Positions 16,673 through 25,671 of a stretch of 53,646 nucleotides of DNA are shown piece after piece. The translations under genes and the position numbers were made by a program. The notes under the pieces were generated by a model. That model was not told where the DNA came from. It searched no databases and was given only the letters and a program-made list of their open reading frames with translations. This DNA comes from Luteitalea sp. (lineage in GTDB: Bacteria; Acidobacteriota; Vicinamibacteria; Vicinamibacterales; CAVVIG01): positions 1 through 53,646 of the forward strand of contig WHSN01000008.1 in assembly GCA_009380045.1 (NCBI GenBank), given 5' to 3'. Each line of letters starts with the position of its first letter. Within the stretch, counting starts at the first letter, position 1.

Positions 16673-17608
16673 GTGGTGGGGCCAAACCGCCCCGCCCTGT
16701 GGACCGGTCGCTCCGCCGGGGCCAGGCCCATCCCCACGGCCCGCCCGATCTGCCTGGTTCTCCTGCTGATCATCGCCCTCGGCGGGATGACCAAGGCCGC
16801 GACCAAGAGCTTCGTCTGGAAAGCGACGTCGAAACAGGGCAAGACAATTTATCTTGCGGGCTCCGTCCACCTGCTCTCTGCGCAGTACTATCCGCTCAGC
16901 CCGGCGTTCGACACGGCGTTCAATGAGTCCGACCTCCTGGTGGAGGAGGTGGACATGGGCGAGATGCTGGCGCCGGAGTCGCAGCTGATGATGCTCACGC
17001 GGGGCATGCTGCCGGCGGGCCAATCGCTCGACAAGGTGATCTCGCCGGCCACCTATGCGGCGGTCAATGAGAAAGTGACGGCGCTCGGCATGCCGATGGC
17101 GCCGCTGAACCTGTTCAAGCCGTGGGCATTGGCGCTGACGCTGCAGGCGCTCGAGTGGCAGAAGGCCGGCTTCAACGCCGACTTGGGCCTCGACAAGCAC
17201 TTCTACGACATGGCCAGGACGGCCAACAAGCGGTCGCAGGGGCTGGAAACACTCGAGTTCCAGGTCTCGCGGTTCAACGACATGCCGATGGACCTCCAGG
17301 AGCGACTGCTCGCCGAGACACTGAAAGAGCTCGATACGACCCAGGCGAACTTCACCAGGCTGGCGGACGCCTGGAAGGCGGGCGACGCCAGTGGCGTGGA
17401 GGCGATCGTGCTGCAGGATCTGAAAGCGGAGCCGGAAATGTACAAGCGGCTCCTGGTCGAGCGGAACCGTGCCTGGCTGCCGCAGGTGGAAGCGCTCTTT
17501 GCCCGCCCGAAGCCGGCGTTCGTCGTTGTCGGCGCCGCGCACCTGATCGGCGCTGACGGCCTGTTGCAGATGTTGCGAGCCCGCGGCTACACGATCGACC
17601 AGCTATAG
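16673..17608 (+). CDS. TraB/GumN family protein
   Basis: About 311 residues if GTG 16673 is used (GTG 16676 is equivalent). No ATG lies near the hydrophobic signal RPICLVLLLIIALGGM. The mature part begins KSFVWKATSKQGKTIYLAGSVHLL, the GSxH motif of TraB/PrgY/GumN proteins. It continues with EEVDMG, FNADLGLDKHFYDMA, LETLEFQVSRFNDMP and ends ERNRAWLPQVEALFA with VVVGAAHLIGADGLLQMLRARGY. These proteins are metal-dependent, Tiki-like putative proteases exported to the periplasm. The biological substrate is unknown. It lies 74 bp after the aminopeptidase on the same strand, perhaps in one unit for extracytoplasmic peptide turnover. Confidence 0.85.
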   Translation: MVGPNRPALWTGRSAGARPIPTARPICLVLLLIIALGGMTKAATKSFVWKATSKQGKTIYLAGSVHLLSAQYYPLSPAFDTAFNESDLLVEEVDMGEMLAPESQLMMLTRGMLPAGQSLDKVISPATYAAVNEKVTALGMPMAPLNLFKPWALALTLQALEWQKAGFNADLGLDKHFYDMARTANKRSQGLETLEFQVSRFNDMPMDLQERLLAETLKELDTTQANFTRLADAWKAGDASGVEAIVLQDLKAEPEMYKRLLVERNRAWLPQVEALFARPKPAFVVVGAAHLIGADGLLQMLRARGYTIDQL

Positions 17609-17813
17609 CGCCATCTCACACCTGACTTCGACGCCAAGCGCGCTCCACTTCCCCGCGTGAATCTGATACTTCTCCCGCTGCATCGCCGTGTGGTCGTGCA
17701 CCTGGACGGTCGCCGACCAGGTGCACGAGAGCTGGAGCAGCACCGCGGTCCCCGCCGCTGCGCCGGCCGAACCCGTCCAGTTGGACGCATGCGAAACGTA
17801 ACATAATCGGAGG

Positions 17814-18701
17814 ATGACGCTCGGCAGAAGTCTGGCCGCCGTGGGCGTGCTGACCGGGTTCTTCGTCTGTCCCCGCGCCGCCGCCCAGGACGCCGTGGCC
17901 GCCGCGCCGCTCGACCAGCTGCTCGAGCGTGCCGGCGACTACGTCAGCGCGTTCCAGGCCGCCTTCACGCACGTGGTGGGGGTCGAACGGTACCGGCAGG
18001 AGGTGCATGCACCAGGCGGGGGCGACATGGCCGACCTCGAGTCTGAAGTGTTCTTCGTCGGGCTCGATGACCGGCGCACGTGGCTCACCATCCGGCACGT
18101 GTTGTCGGTGAACGGGCGCAGCGTCGCGGACTCGGGCGGCTCGGTCATCGACCTGCTGGCGGAGCGCGGTGGACGGGCGCGTCTCCGCGAGCTGGCCGAC
18201 GCGGGCGCGCAGTACAACATCGGCAGCCTGCAGCGGAACTTCAACGATCCGATGCTGGCCCTGCAGTTTCTCGGCCGCGAATCCCAGAAGCGGTTCCGCT
18301 TCCGGCACGACGGCGGCGAGACGGTCAACGGCATCCCGGCGCACCGGGTCGCATTCGACGAGCGTGAGCGGCCGACGATTATCCGCGACGCTCGAAGCCG
18401 TCGCGATGTCCCCGCCTCAGGCGTACTGATCATCGACGATGACGGAACGGTGCTGCGGTCGGAGCTCGGTCTGCAGGCGCCGAGACGCACGCAGTCGAAG
18501 ATCCGCGTCACCTTCGAGCACGAGCCCAGGGTCGAGATGATGGTGCCGCGGCTGATGGAAGAGGAGTATCGGACCGCCGGTTCGTCCCGCTCGCGGGAAG
18601 TGATCACCTGCCGCGCGACCTACTCGAACTATCGCCGCTTCGAAACCGGCGGCCGAATCATCATCCCGGAGGCTGCCCAACCCAACTCCCGTTGGCCGTG
18701 A
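17814..18701 (+). CDS. Secreted conserved hypothetical protein
   Basis: 295 residues with a signal peptide (MTLGRSLAAVGVLTGFFVCP, cleavage near AAAQ). The remainder is rich in beta-strand patterns (LESEVFFVGLDDRRTWLTIRH, RFRFRHDGGETVNGIPAHRV, GVLIIDDDGTVLRSELGL). This resembles acidobacterial periplasmic proteins of the LolA/lipoprotein-carrier-like class, though I see no diagnostic motif. The ATG follows GGAGG closely (atcggaggatg), a strong but short-spaced ribosome site. The 205 bp before it hold no supported gene. I do not assign a function. Confidence 0.75.
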   Translation: MTLGRSLAAVGVLTGFFVCPRAAAQDAVAAAPLDQLLERAGDYVSAFQAAFTHVVGVERYRQEVHAPGGGDMADLESEVFFVGLDDRRTWLTIRHVLSVNGRSVADSGGSVIDLLAERGGRARLRELADAGAQYNIGSLQRNFNDPMLALQFLGRESQKRFRFRHDGGETVNGIPAHRVAFDERERPTIIRDARSRRDVPASGVLIIDDDGTVLRSELGLQAPRRTQSKIRVTFEHEPRVEMMVPRLMEEEYRTAGSSRSREVITCRATYSNYRRFETGGRIIIPEAAQPNSRWP

Positions 18702-18858
18702 TCACCAGTGCAAAAGTACGAAGGCGGGCAGACTTGCCGGCCTCGACCGGCCGATCGGGGTTGAGATTTCACCGGCGTGCACGTCGCGCGACGGCGGGCG
18801 GAGCGCACGTGGCGAAAGTTTATCCGCGAACGAGCCGCTTTCAAAATAGAGTTGTGCA

Positions 18859-20211
18859 GTGCCTCTCGATACCAGCTTGAGTGGAGTGTCCGTCCTTGTC
18901 GCCGGGGCCGGCCTCGCCGGCCTCGCCGCGGCCCGGGACCTGGCCGACCGCGGCGCCGACGTCACGATCATCGAAGCGCGGGACCGCGTCGGCGGCCGGG
19001 TGTTCACCATACGGAACGGGTTCGCCGAGTCGCAGCACGGCGAAGCCGGTGGGGACATGATCGACCAGGGCCACGAAGAGGTCCGGCGATTGACACAGGA
19101 ACTGGGGCTGAAGCTGGTGCCGATCCTGCACCGCGGGTTCGGATACGCCCGGGCCGATTCGACCGGGCGTGTGCGGATCGTCCAGCGCAACGTGGCTCGC
19201 AGCTGGACGCGCCTTGCCGCGCAGCTCGAGCCGTTCTCGCGGCTGTACCGTCTTGGCGAACGCCGGTGGGACACGCCGATCACCAGTGAGATTGCGCGAA
19301 TGTCGGTTGCGCAGTGGCTCGACGACGTTCGCGCTGACGATGAGCTGCGCGCGACGGCGACTGGCCTTCGCGGATTCTTCCTGGCGGACTCAGAGGAGCT
19401 GTCGCTGCTCGCACTCATCGATCAGTTCTCCGACAACGGGTCTCCGGTGCCTTCCCGGATGTCTCGTGTCGAGGGGGGCAACGATCGGCTCGCGACGAGC
19501 ATCGCGGCGGCGCTGGGAGCGCGGGTCCGCCTCGGCACCGAGCTCGCGGCGGTCTCGCATCGCGGCCGTGGTGTCCGCGCGAGCGTGAAGAGCGGGCGTC
19601 AAACGTCGCAGATTCAGGTGGACTACCTGCTGTTTGCTCTTCCCGCCACACTGCTGCGCCGGATTCCCATCACCCCGGCGCTGCCGGCGCAGCAGCACGA
19701 GGCGATTGCGCGGCTGCAGTACGGCCGCGCGACCAAGACGCTGCTCCAGTTCGCGCGGCGGTTCTGGCGTGCACCGGCGCGTCCCCGTGCGTTCGGCTCG
19801 CCGCTCCCGTTCGGCGCCGTCTGGGAGGCGAACGAAGAGCAGCGAGGCAAGCCTGGCATCCTGGCCCTGCTCGCCGGCGGAGCGGCCAGCAACGCCACCG
19901 CCGATGTCGTGTCACGCGAAGGCGTCGCCGGCCTCGCGCGCTCGCTCGACTGGCTCGGCTCGCGCGACCAGGAAGTGCTCGGCTGGCGGCAGGTGGTCTG
20001 GGAGTCCGACCCATGGTCGCGCGGCGGCTATGCCGTGTTCGATCCGCTCTTCGATCCCAGGCTGCGCGGCTGGCTGTCACAGCCGTGCGAACGGCTCTTT
20101 TTCGCCGGCGAGCACACCAGCATACGGTGGCAGGGGTACATGAACGGGGCGGTCGAGAGCGGACGGCGGGCGGCGGCGGAGATCGCCTCGACGCACCGCA
20201 TTACAATCTGA
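18859..20211 (+). CDS. FAD-dependent amine oxidase / flavin monoamine oxidase-like protein
   Basis: 450 residues. The FAD dinucleotide motif VAGAGLAGLAAARDLADRG is at 14-32, followed by Glu39 (IIEARDRVGGRV), which grips ribose and begins the GG-doublet. The C-terminal FAD motif RLFFAGEHTSIRWQGYMNGA plus VESGRRAAAEI closes the site. This is the monoamine oxidase/protoporphyrinogen oxidase superfamily. The actual amine substrate is unknown. GTG 18859 is the only start compatible with the N-terminal beta strand. The CoA-binding protein gene starts 2 bp after its stop, so the two are cotranscribed. No signal peptide, so cytoplasmic. Confidence 0.85.
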   Translation: MPLDTSLSGVSVLVAGAGLAGLAAARDLADRGADVTIIEARDRVGGRVFTIRNGFAESQHGEAGGDMIDQGHEEVRRLTQELGLKLVPILHRGFGYARADSTGRVRIVQRNVARSWTRLAAQLEPFSRLYRLGERRWDTPITSEIARMSVAQWLDDVRADDELRATATGLRGFFLADSEELSLLALIDQFSDNGSPVPSRMSRVEGGNDRLATSIAAALGARVRLGTELAAVSHRGRGVRASVKSGRQTSQIQVDYLLFALPATLLRRIPITPALPAQQHEAIARLQYGRATKTLLQFARRFWRAPARPRAFGSPLPFGAVWEANEEQRGKPGILALLAGGAASNATADVVSREGVAGLARSLDWLGSRDQEVLGWRQVVWESDPWSRGGYAVFDPLFDPRLRGWLSQPCERLFFAGEHTSIRWQGYMNGAVESGRRAAAEIASTHRITI

Positions 20212-20213
20212 GG

Positions 20214-20648
20214 ATGCCCCACACCAATCCGGCGGACGCCGAGCTGAAAGAGCTGTTGACGACCGCAACGACCATCGCGGTCGTGGGCGCCTCGAGCAAC
20301 CCTGACAAGACCTCGTACGGCATCATCCAGAAGCTGCAGAGCGTCGGCTACCGGGTGATCCCGGTGAATCCGAGGGAAACCGACGTTCTCGGGGAACGCG
20401 CCTACCCCTCCCTCCTCGACATCGATCAGCCGGTCGACATCGTCGATGTGTTCCGAAGGTCCGAGGACACGCCGTCGATTGCCGACGAGGCGGTGCAGAT
20501 TGGCGCCAAGGCGCTGTGGCTGCAGAGCGGGGTGTCGAACGAGGACGCCGCCGTTCGCGCCCGCGCCGCCGGGCTGATCGTGGTGATGGACACCTGCATC
20601 GGTGCCACCCACGCGGGGCTCGGGGTGGCCAGGACGAGCAAATCCTAG
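20214..20648 (+). CDS. CoA-binding domain protein (YccU-like)
   Basis: 144 residues forming a single Rossmann CoA-binding domain: TIAVVGASSNPDKTSYGI (nucleotide loop), YRVIPVNPRETDVLGERAYPSL, VDIVDVFRRSEDT, ALWLQSGVSNEDA and VVMDTCIGATH with the conserved Cys. It matches the length and order of E. coli YccU, a CoA-binding protein of unknown physiological role. ATG 20214 follows TGAGG directly after the amine oxidase stop. It ends in TAG within the palindrome CTAG, which also supplies the stop of the convergent pepF gene. Family call firm, function unknown. Confidence 0.88.
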   Translation: MPHTNPADAELKELLTTATTIAVVGASSNPDKTSYGIIQKLQSVGYRVIPVNPRETDVLGERAYPSLLDIDQPVDIVDVFRRSEDTPSIADEAVQIGAKALWLQSGVSNEDAAVRARAAGLIVVMDTCIGATHAGLGVARTSKS

Positions 20649-22513
20649 TTCTGTTCTCGGTCAGCCACCGCTCGCTCGAGCTCCGTGACCAGCGTGTCCA
20701 GGTGCTCGACGACGGCGTATACCGCTTCAGGCTTGCTCAAATCGACACCGGCCCGTTTCAGCAGGGTCATCGGATGGTCGCTCCCGCCGGACTTCAGGAG
20801 CGTCAGATACCGGTCGATCGCCTCGCGCCGCTCGGCTTCTGCACCGCTCGTCAGCTGCTTCATCAGCTGCGCGCTCGACGCAAAACAGGTGGCGTACTGA
20901 TACACATAGTACGGCGCGCTGTAGAAGTGTGGGATGCGAGCCCAGGTCAGTCGCGACTCCTCGTCGTAGTCCATCGCATCGCCGTGATAGGCCGCCAGCA
21001 GCGCGAAATAGATCTCTGCCAGCACGTCCGCCGTCACCGGCTTCCCTTCCTCGACCAGACGATGCGCCTGGAGCTCGTAGTCGGCGAACATCACCTGGGT
21101 GTAGAAGGTGCCGACGATGCCGTCGATGGCATGCTGCAGCAGCACAATCCGCTCGCCTTCGTCCTGCGTGCGATCCAGCATGAAGTTGAGGAACAGCCCC
21201 TCGCCGAGCGTTGACGGCACTTCGGCGACGAAGATCGTGTAGCCGGCATACACGAACGGCTGATGCGCGTGCGACAGCACGGTGTGCATCGAGTGCCCCA
21301 TCTCGTGCGCCAGCGTGAACACGGCGTCGAGCGTATCGTTGTAGTTCAGGAGCATGTAGGGCTGGCAGCCGTAGACCGGCGCCGAATACGCCCCGCTCTT
21401 CTTCCCCGGGTTCTCGTAGACGTCGATGCACTGGCCATCCAGGATGCCGCGCATGTGACGCTGGTAATCGGCGCCCAGGGGCGCCACCGACTCCGGCAGC
21501 CACCCGAGGACGTCCTGGTACGGATACTGGCGATCGACGTCCACCAGCGGGACGGTCGCGTCGTAGATGTGATAGGTCGCCAGGCCGAGCGCCTTCTTCC
21601 GGAGCCGATGATACCGCCGCAGAGGCTCGGTGCCGGCCCTGGTCTGCGCAATCAGGTTCTCGACGACCGCCGGCGGAATGTTGTTACCGTGCAGCGCCGC
21701 GTCGAGTGTCGTCTTGTAGCCCCGCGCCTGGGAGTGAAACCAGTCGCGCTGCAGCACGGCGTTGTACAGCGAGGCATACGTGTTGACATTCGCCCCGAAG
21801 ATCTTGTGAAACTCGCGAAACGCGGCCGCGCGGTCGCCCTGATCGCGATTGGTGGCGAGAATGGCCCGGTACTGGCCGTAGGTGAGCGTCACATCCGTCC
21901 CGCTCGGCAGCTTCACCTCCGGGTGCTTGACGTCGGCAGTCGACAGCGCGGCATAGGCGTCGTTCGGCGCACCCGAGAACCGGCTCGACAGCGACAACAG
22001 GTGCTCGCCCTTTTCGTCGAGCACGTGCTCCTGCTGGCGGTACAGATCCTCGAGGGCGAATCGATACACCGCAAGCGCCGGCCTCCCGGCCATCCACTGC
22101 TCCACGGTCGTCAGCGGCACCTGCAACAACTCGGGATCGAACCAGGCGGCGGCCTGCGCGGCCTTGGCGAAGAGGATCTGGACCTGCTGGCGCCGGGCGT
22201 TGATCTCGTTGTCGCGTTGATCCTGGTCGTACCAGAGCGACGCGAAGTACCACACCTTGTATTCGAGCTGCCCCATCTCGTCACGCAGCTGCAGCGCGCG
22301 GAGGAGCGGATCGGGGCCAGACAAGGTGCCCTGGAGCGAGGCGAAATCGTCAATCCTGCGGTCGAGCTCGTCGTACGCGTGCTGCCACGCCTGCCAATCC
22401 TTGTAGATGCTGCTGAGGTTCCATTTGAAGCGTTCGGGGATGTCGGCGCGGGCACGAAGCGCCGGAGCCGCGAGAGCTTCTGAGGGCGAGCTCGACGGAA
22501 CCGATAATCGCAT
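20645..22513 (-). CDS. pepF: Oligoendopeptidase F (peptidase M3B)
   Basis: 622 residues from ATG 22513. The N-terminal helical region (PERFKWNLSSIYKDWQAW, then SRFSGAPNDAYAAL) is typical of PepF. The zinc site is His403-Glu404-x2-His407 (TLAHEMGHSMH), with a downstream glutamate in FVAEVPSTLGEGLF. The end has the conserved KSGGSDHPMTLLKRAGVDL. It cleaves short peptides, cytoplasmic in most bacteria. The frame is open further upstream through a GC-rich intergenic repeat, but codon character changes there, so 22513 is preferred. It converges with the CoA-binding gene and diverges from the PRC-barrel gene. Confidence 0.92.
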   Translation of the reverse strand: MRLSVPSSSPSEALAAPALRARADIPERFKWNLSSIYKDWQAWQHAYDELDRRIDDFASLQGTLSGPDPLLRALQLRDEMGQLEYKVWYFASLWYDQDQRDNEINARRQQVQILFAKAAQAAAWFDPELLQVPLTTVEQWMAGRPALAVYRFALEDLYRQQEHVLDEKGEHLLSLSSRFSGAPNDAYAALSTADVKHPEVKLPSGTDVTLTYGQYRAILATNRDQGDRAAAFREFHKIFGANVNTYASLYNAVLQRDWFHSQARGYKTTLDAALHGNNIPPAVVENLIAQTRAGTEPLRRYHRLRKKALGLATYHIYDATVPLVDVDRQYPYQDVLGWLPESVAPLGADYQRHMRGILDGQCIDVYENPGKKSGAYSAPVYGCQPYMLLNYNDTLDAVFTLAHEMGHSMHTVLSHAHQPFVYAGYTIFVAEVPSTLGEGLFLNFMLDRTQDEGERIVLLQHAIDGIVGTFYTQVMFADYELQAHRLVEEGKPVTADVLAEIYFALLAAYHGDAMDYDEESRLTWARIPHFYSAPYYVYQYATCFASSAQLMKQLTSGAEAERREAIDRYLTLLKSGGSDHPMTLLKRAGVDLSKPEAVYAVVEHLDTLVTELERAVADREQN

Positions 22514-22729
22514 CCAGCGATCATACCCTCGGAAATCGCGGGCAGGCAGCGGGGCGTCTCCTTTGCCGGCGGCCGTGCGAAGCCGAAGCCCGGGGCGCGA
22601 AGGCGGCCGCAGGCGCGCCGACGCGCCCGGAGTCCCAGGGCGCGCGAAGCGGCGCCGAAGTCCGGCGCGGAGGCGGCCGGCTTCTTGCTCGCTCATGAGG
22701 GCGCGCATGTCTGCGCGATTGGAGGCCTT
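22514..22729. repeat. GC-rich intergenic stretch with imperfect direct repeats
   Basis: The region between pepF and the PRC-barrel gene is extremely GC-rich. It contains two related blocks, GCGCGAAGGCGGCCG near 22590 and GCGCGGAGGCGGCCGG near 22665, separated by GCGCGCC-type palindromes. All frames look compositionally odd (Arg/Pro/Ala-rich). I read it as an extragenic repeat, not coding. Promoters for both flanking genes should lie here but cannot be picked out. Confidence 0.4.
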
Positions 22730-23527
22730 GTGGATCATCCTCTTCCGTGGTTGAGATACGTCAGCGCCGGCGACCTGGACGACCAAACGATAGAATTCGA
22801 CGGACTGAAAGTACGTAACGCCCAGATGGAAACCCTCGGCCACGTGGACGGCTTCATCGTCGACTCCCAGAGGTCGCGTCCGTATTACGTGGTCGTCGAT
22901 TCGGGCGGCTGGTTCAAGTCGAAGCACTATCTCCTGCCGGTCGGCCATGCGCGCATGGACGGCGACAACGACGCGCTGGTCGTCGACCTGCCCAAGGATC
23001 GCATCAACCGTTTCCCGGGATTCGACAGGAGCGCGTTCGAGAAGATGAGTGAGAAGGAGCTCAGACGTTTCAATGACGACACGTGCCAGGCGTGCAGCAC
23101 GACCGTTATAAGCACGTCAGCCGAATCGTACTCTGTGACGGATCCCTTCGAGGGGCAGTGGAATCGGCCGCACTACGCCGAGCCGACCTGGTGGAACGCC
23201 GCGGCGTACATGCCCGGACGAATGGGCGGCGCGGCCTTCGCGGCTGGCGTCGAGTATCCGCCCTCGAAGGTGGCGCCGGCTGTCGGCAAGTCGACCGAGG
23301 GTCGAGGCTATCAAGCGGAGCAGGTGAGGGCCACCGGCGATCGCGACCGTGACCAGACCGCCCGGACCGAGAACGACCCGAGCCCGTTTTTCGACGGGCG
23401 CGCCCAGCCGGGCGACGTGATCGGTCTCGACACAGGCGGCGAGCGAACGCACGTGGGAGAGACCGCCGAGGACGAGAACAAACGGCGACGCGACGCCGAG
23501 GAAGCCGCGAAGAAGACGCGACGCTGA
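22730..23527 (+). CDS. PRC-barrel domain protein
   Basis: About 265 residues from GTG 22730, which follows GGAGG. A TTG at 22685 would add 15 residues. The first 100 residues fit a PRC-barrel (LRYVSAGDLDDQTIEFDGLK, ETLGHVDGFIVDS, YYVVVDSGGWFKSKHYLLPV, DALVVDLPKDRINRFPGFD). The rest is low-complexity and charged, ending RRRDAEEAAKKTRR, with a Trp/Tyr-rich centre (HYAEPTWWNAAAYMPGRMGG). Such proteins are often stress- or photosynthesis-type assembly factors in other phyla. The role here is unknown. No signal peptide. Confidence 0.75.
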   Translation: MDHPLPWLRYVSAGDLDDQTIEFDGLKVRNAQMETLGHVDGFIVDSQRSRPYYVVVDSGGWFKSKHYLLPVGHARMDGDNDALVVDLPKDRINRFPGFDRSAFEKMSEKELRRFNDDTCQACSTTVISTSAESYSVTDPFEGQWNRPHYAEPTWWNAAAYMPGRMGGAAFAAGVEYPPSKVAPAVGKSTEGRGYQAEQVRATGDRDRDQTARTENDPSPFFDGRAQPGDVIGLDTGGERTHVGETAEDENKRRRDAEEAAKKTRR

Positions 23528-23546
23528 CCCTTCTGCGTGCCGGACT

Positions 23547-23780
23547 TCAGACCGGGGCCACGGAACGGACAATGCCCGGCTGATTTCTTTCCGTCCCACG
23601 TCCCGCCATTGACCGGGTTCGAGCGCGTCCCGCTCGAGCCCGGCGGGCATCGGGCTTCGCGCGGTATCGCCTTCCGGCCACCTCGACGAGGGTGTGATAA
23701 ATCATCCGGGTGCCCAGCCGGAGCGACTCGATGCTCACCTTGCCGTCGTTCCCGTGCATGCGGATCAGCTCATCGCGCGA
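23547..23780 (-). pseudogene. C-terminal remnant of an M20/M28-like metallopeptidase
   Basis: The minus frame reads DELIRMHGNDGKVSIESLRL and then GTRMIYHTLVEVAGR, which matches the conserved C-terminal end (HGxDE-xVxxxSLxxGxxFxY) of M20-family peptidases. Immediately upstream the frame is closed by TGA at 23781-23783 and no catalytic domain is present. Downstream it runs on into unrelated sequence. The 350 bp between the PRC-barrel and YfcE genes (23528-23879) contain nothing else I can support. Best read as decayed coding DNA. Confidence 0.5.
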
Positions 23781-23879
23781 TCACGCTGAGCTCGTAGAGA
23801 AAATGTCCGAACGGCCCTGGCTATCGTGTGTGCTGCGGTCCGTCGTGTCCGGTCCTGCTGATTGATCGAGGACGCGCCG

Positions 23880-24401
23880 CTACCCGAGCGCGATGATCTC
23901 GACCTGAACGTCCCGGTCGGCGACGATGAGCCGGGCGACGCTTGGCTGAAGATTGAAGCGCCGTGGTCCTGCGGCGCCTGGGTTGACGACCAGCCGGCCG
24001 CGCCGATCGCGGAGCACAATCTGGCGGTGCGTGTGTCCGAACACGATGATGTCCTCGTCGTACCGGGCGAGGAGCAGCTCGGGCGTCGGACGTCCGAGCT
24101 CGTCTCCGTGGCTCACGTGCAGCGTCAACCGGCTCACGGGAATCGACCGGGCACGCGCCAGCATCGGATCGTGCCGATCGTCCACGTTGCCGCTCACCGC
24201 TTCGACTGGCGCAATCTCGGCGAGGGCGGTGAGAACCCGCTGCCCGCCGACGTCGCCGGCATGGACGATGAGGTCGACCCCGCTGAATGCCTCGGCAACC
24301 TGCGGCCGCAGCAATCCGTGAGTGTCGGAGATCACGCCGACGACAAACGGCCGGTGCGTCGTCTCACGCGGCCCATGGGAGATGGATGCGGCTTCAGCCA
24401 A
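23880..24401 (-). CDS. YfcE/MJ0936-type metallophosphoesterase
   Basis: Calcineurin-like phosphoesterase with all five blocks in order: GVISDTHG (Asp, His), HAGDVGG (Asp), SGNVDD (Asn), VSHGDE (His) and FGHTHR (GHxH). NPGAAGPRRF follows as in YfcE. The start is uncertain. TTG 24401 overlaps the upstream MFS stop by 8 bp and gives 173 residues. GTG 24335 begins right at VISDTHG and is the shortest possible. The in-frame ATG/GTG at 24470 lies inside the MFS gene. Family members are metal-dependent phosphodiesterases on small model substrates; the physiological substrate is unknown. Last gene of the unit AKR, MFS, YfcE. Confidence 0.85.
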   Translation of the reverse strand: MAEAASISHGPRETTHRPFVVGVISDTHGLLRPQVAEAFSGVDLIVHAGDVGGQRVLTALAEIAPVEAVSGNVDDRHDPMLARARSIPVSRLTLHVSHGDELGRPTPELLLARYDEDIIVFGHTHRQIVLRDRRGRLVVNPGAAGPRRFNLQPSVARLIVADRDVQVEIIALG

Positions 24402-25671
24402 GGTTTTGCCGTAACGGCTCCACGATCGGGTGCTCTCGGTAGCGGCGAAGTCCAGGGGTCGCGGCGGCAACCCAGGCGGTTGCGAGCAGGCACCCGATGC
24501 CGCCGGTCATCACGGCGAATGCGGCGCCGAACCAGGTGGCGACGACTCCGGCCTCGAGCTCGCCGAGCTGCGGCCCGCCCATGAAGAAGACCATGTTGAT
24601 GCCGGTCATCCTGCCGCGGAGGCGATCGGGGGTTTCGAGGTTCCTGATCACGTTGCGCAGAACGGTGCTCACGGTATCGGTCGCCCCGACCAGCGCCAGG
24701 CAGCTGAAGGTGAGCCAGAACGACCGCGACAACCCGAACACCACCGTGGCCGCGCCATGACCGGCCACCGACCAGATGATGCTGACGCCACGACGACTGA
24801 TGTGGGCGACGAGCGGCACGAGCGCGACGCTGGTGACGAACGATCCGATGGCCGGCGCGGCAAAGAGCCAGCCGTATCCGCGCGGGCCGACGTGCAGGAT
24901 GTCCTGCGCGAAGATCGGCAGCAACGCCGTCGCCGACGCGAAAAATGTCGCGAAGAAGTCGAGCAGCATCGTCGATCGGATGAGCGGCGAGCGGAACACG
25001 AACCGCAGTCCTTCCATCGCCGCACCGAGCGAAAGAGCGTCTCGCCCGCCTTTGGATGGCGCGCGCGCCGGAACCTCTCGCATCATCAGCAGCGCCACAA
25101 TCACGAACCCGAACGAGATGGCGTTGACCGCGTAGGTCCAGCCGAGACTGGTCGCGGCAATCAGCAGACCGCCAAGCGCGGGCCCGAACACCGACGCCGT
25201 CTGGAACATGATGGTGTTCAGGCTGATGGCGTTGGACAGGTGCTGGCGCGGGACCAGCGTCGGCAGCAACGCCTGCCGGGACGGCAGGTCGAACGCGCTC
25301 ACGGCGGCCCCGACCGCCGCCAGCGCATAGATGTGCCACACCATCATCGAGCCGGCGAAGGTGAGAACCGCCAGCGTCAGCGCGACCATCGCCGAGAGCA
25401 GTTGCGTGACCAGCAGCACCCGGCGCCGATCCATTGCGTCTGCGACCACGCCGCTGACCATCGAGAAGAACACCACCGGTGCGACGCGCGCGAGCCCGAC
25501 GAAGCCCAACGCGAGCCCCTTCTTGTCGGGATCGGCGAGCAGCGAGACGTGCCACAGCAGCGCGGCGTTCTGCATCGTCGAGCCGCTGAAGGAGATCAGG
25601 AGGCCGATCCAGATCAGTCGGAAGTTCCGGTGCCGGAGGGCGACGACCGCTTGCCCGAAGTCAGTGGCCAA
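24394..25671 (-). CDS. MFS transporter, EntS-like exporter
   Basis: 425 residues with about 12 membrane helices and a central charged loop (REVPARAPSKGGRDALSLG) dividing two six-helix halves. The N-terminal FRLIWIGLLISFSGSTMQNA and VVADAMDRRRVLLVTQL (MFS loop 2-3, DRRR) match the enterobactin-exporter-like MFS family. TTG 25671 lies inside the end of the aldo/keto reductase gene (11-bp overlap), so it is coupled to that gene. Substrate unknown. Confidence 0.85.
   Translation of the reverse strand: MATDFGQAVVALRHRNFRLIWIGLLISFSGSTMQNAALLWHVSLLADPDKKGLALGFVGLARVAPVVFFSMVSGVVADAMDRRRVLLVTQLLSAMVALTLAVLTFAGSMMVWHIYALAAVGAAVSAFDLPSRQALLPTLVPRQHLSNAISLNTIMFQTASVFGPALGGLLIAATSLGWTYAVNAISFGFVIVALLMMREVPARAPSKGGRDALSLGAAMEGLRFVFRSPLIRSTMLLDFFATFFASATALLPIFAQDILHVGPRGYGWLFAAPAIGSFVTSVALVPLVAHISRRGVSIIWSVAGHGAATVVFGLSRSFWLTFSCLALVGATDTVSTVLRNVIRNLETPDRLRGRMTGINMVFFMGGPQLGELEAGVVATWFGAAFAVMTGGIGCLLATAWVAAATPGLRRYREHPIVEPLRQNLG

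Noticed and set aside
17616-17813. A minus-strand stretch reading HAGKWSALGVEVRCEMAL before a TAG, possibly a small secreted peptide
   Set aside because: It has no start codon except an internal GTG and no signal. Composition is plausible but unsupported, so the gap before 17814 is left unassigned.
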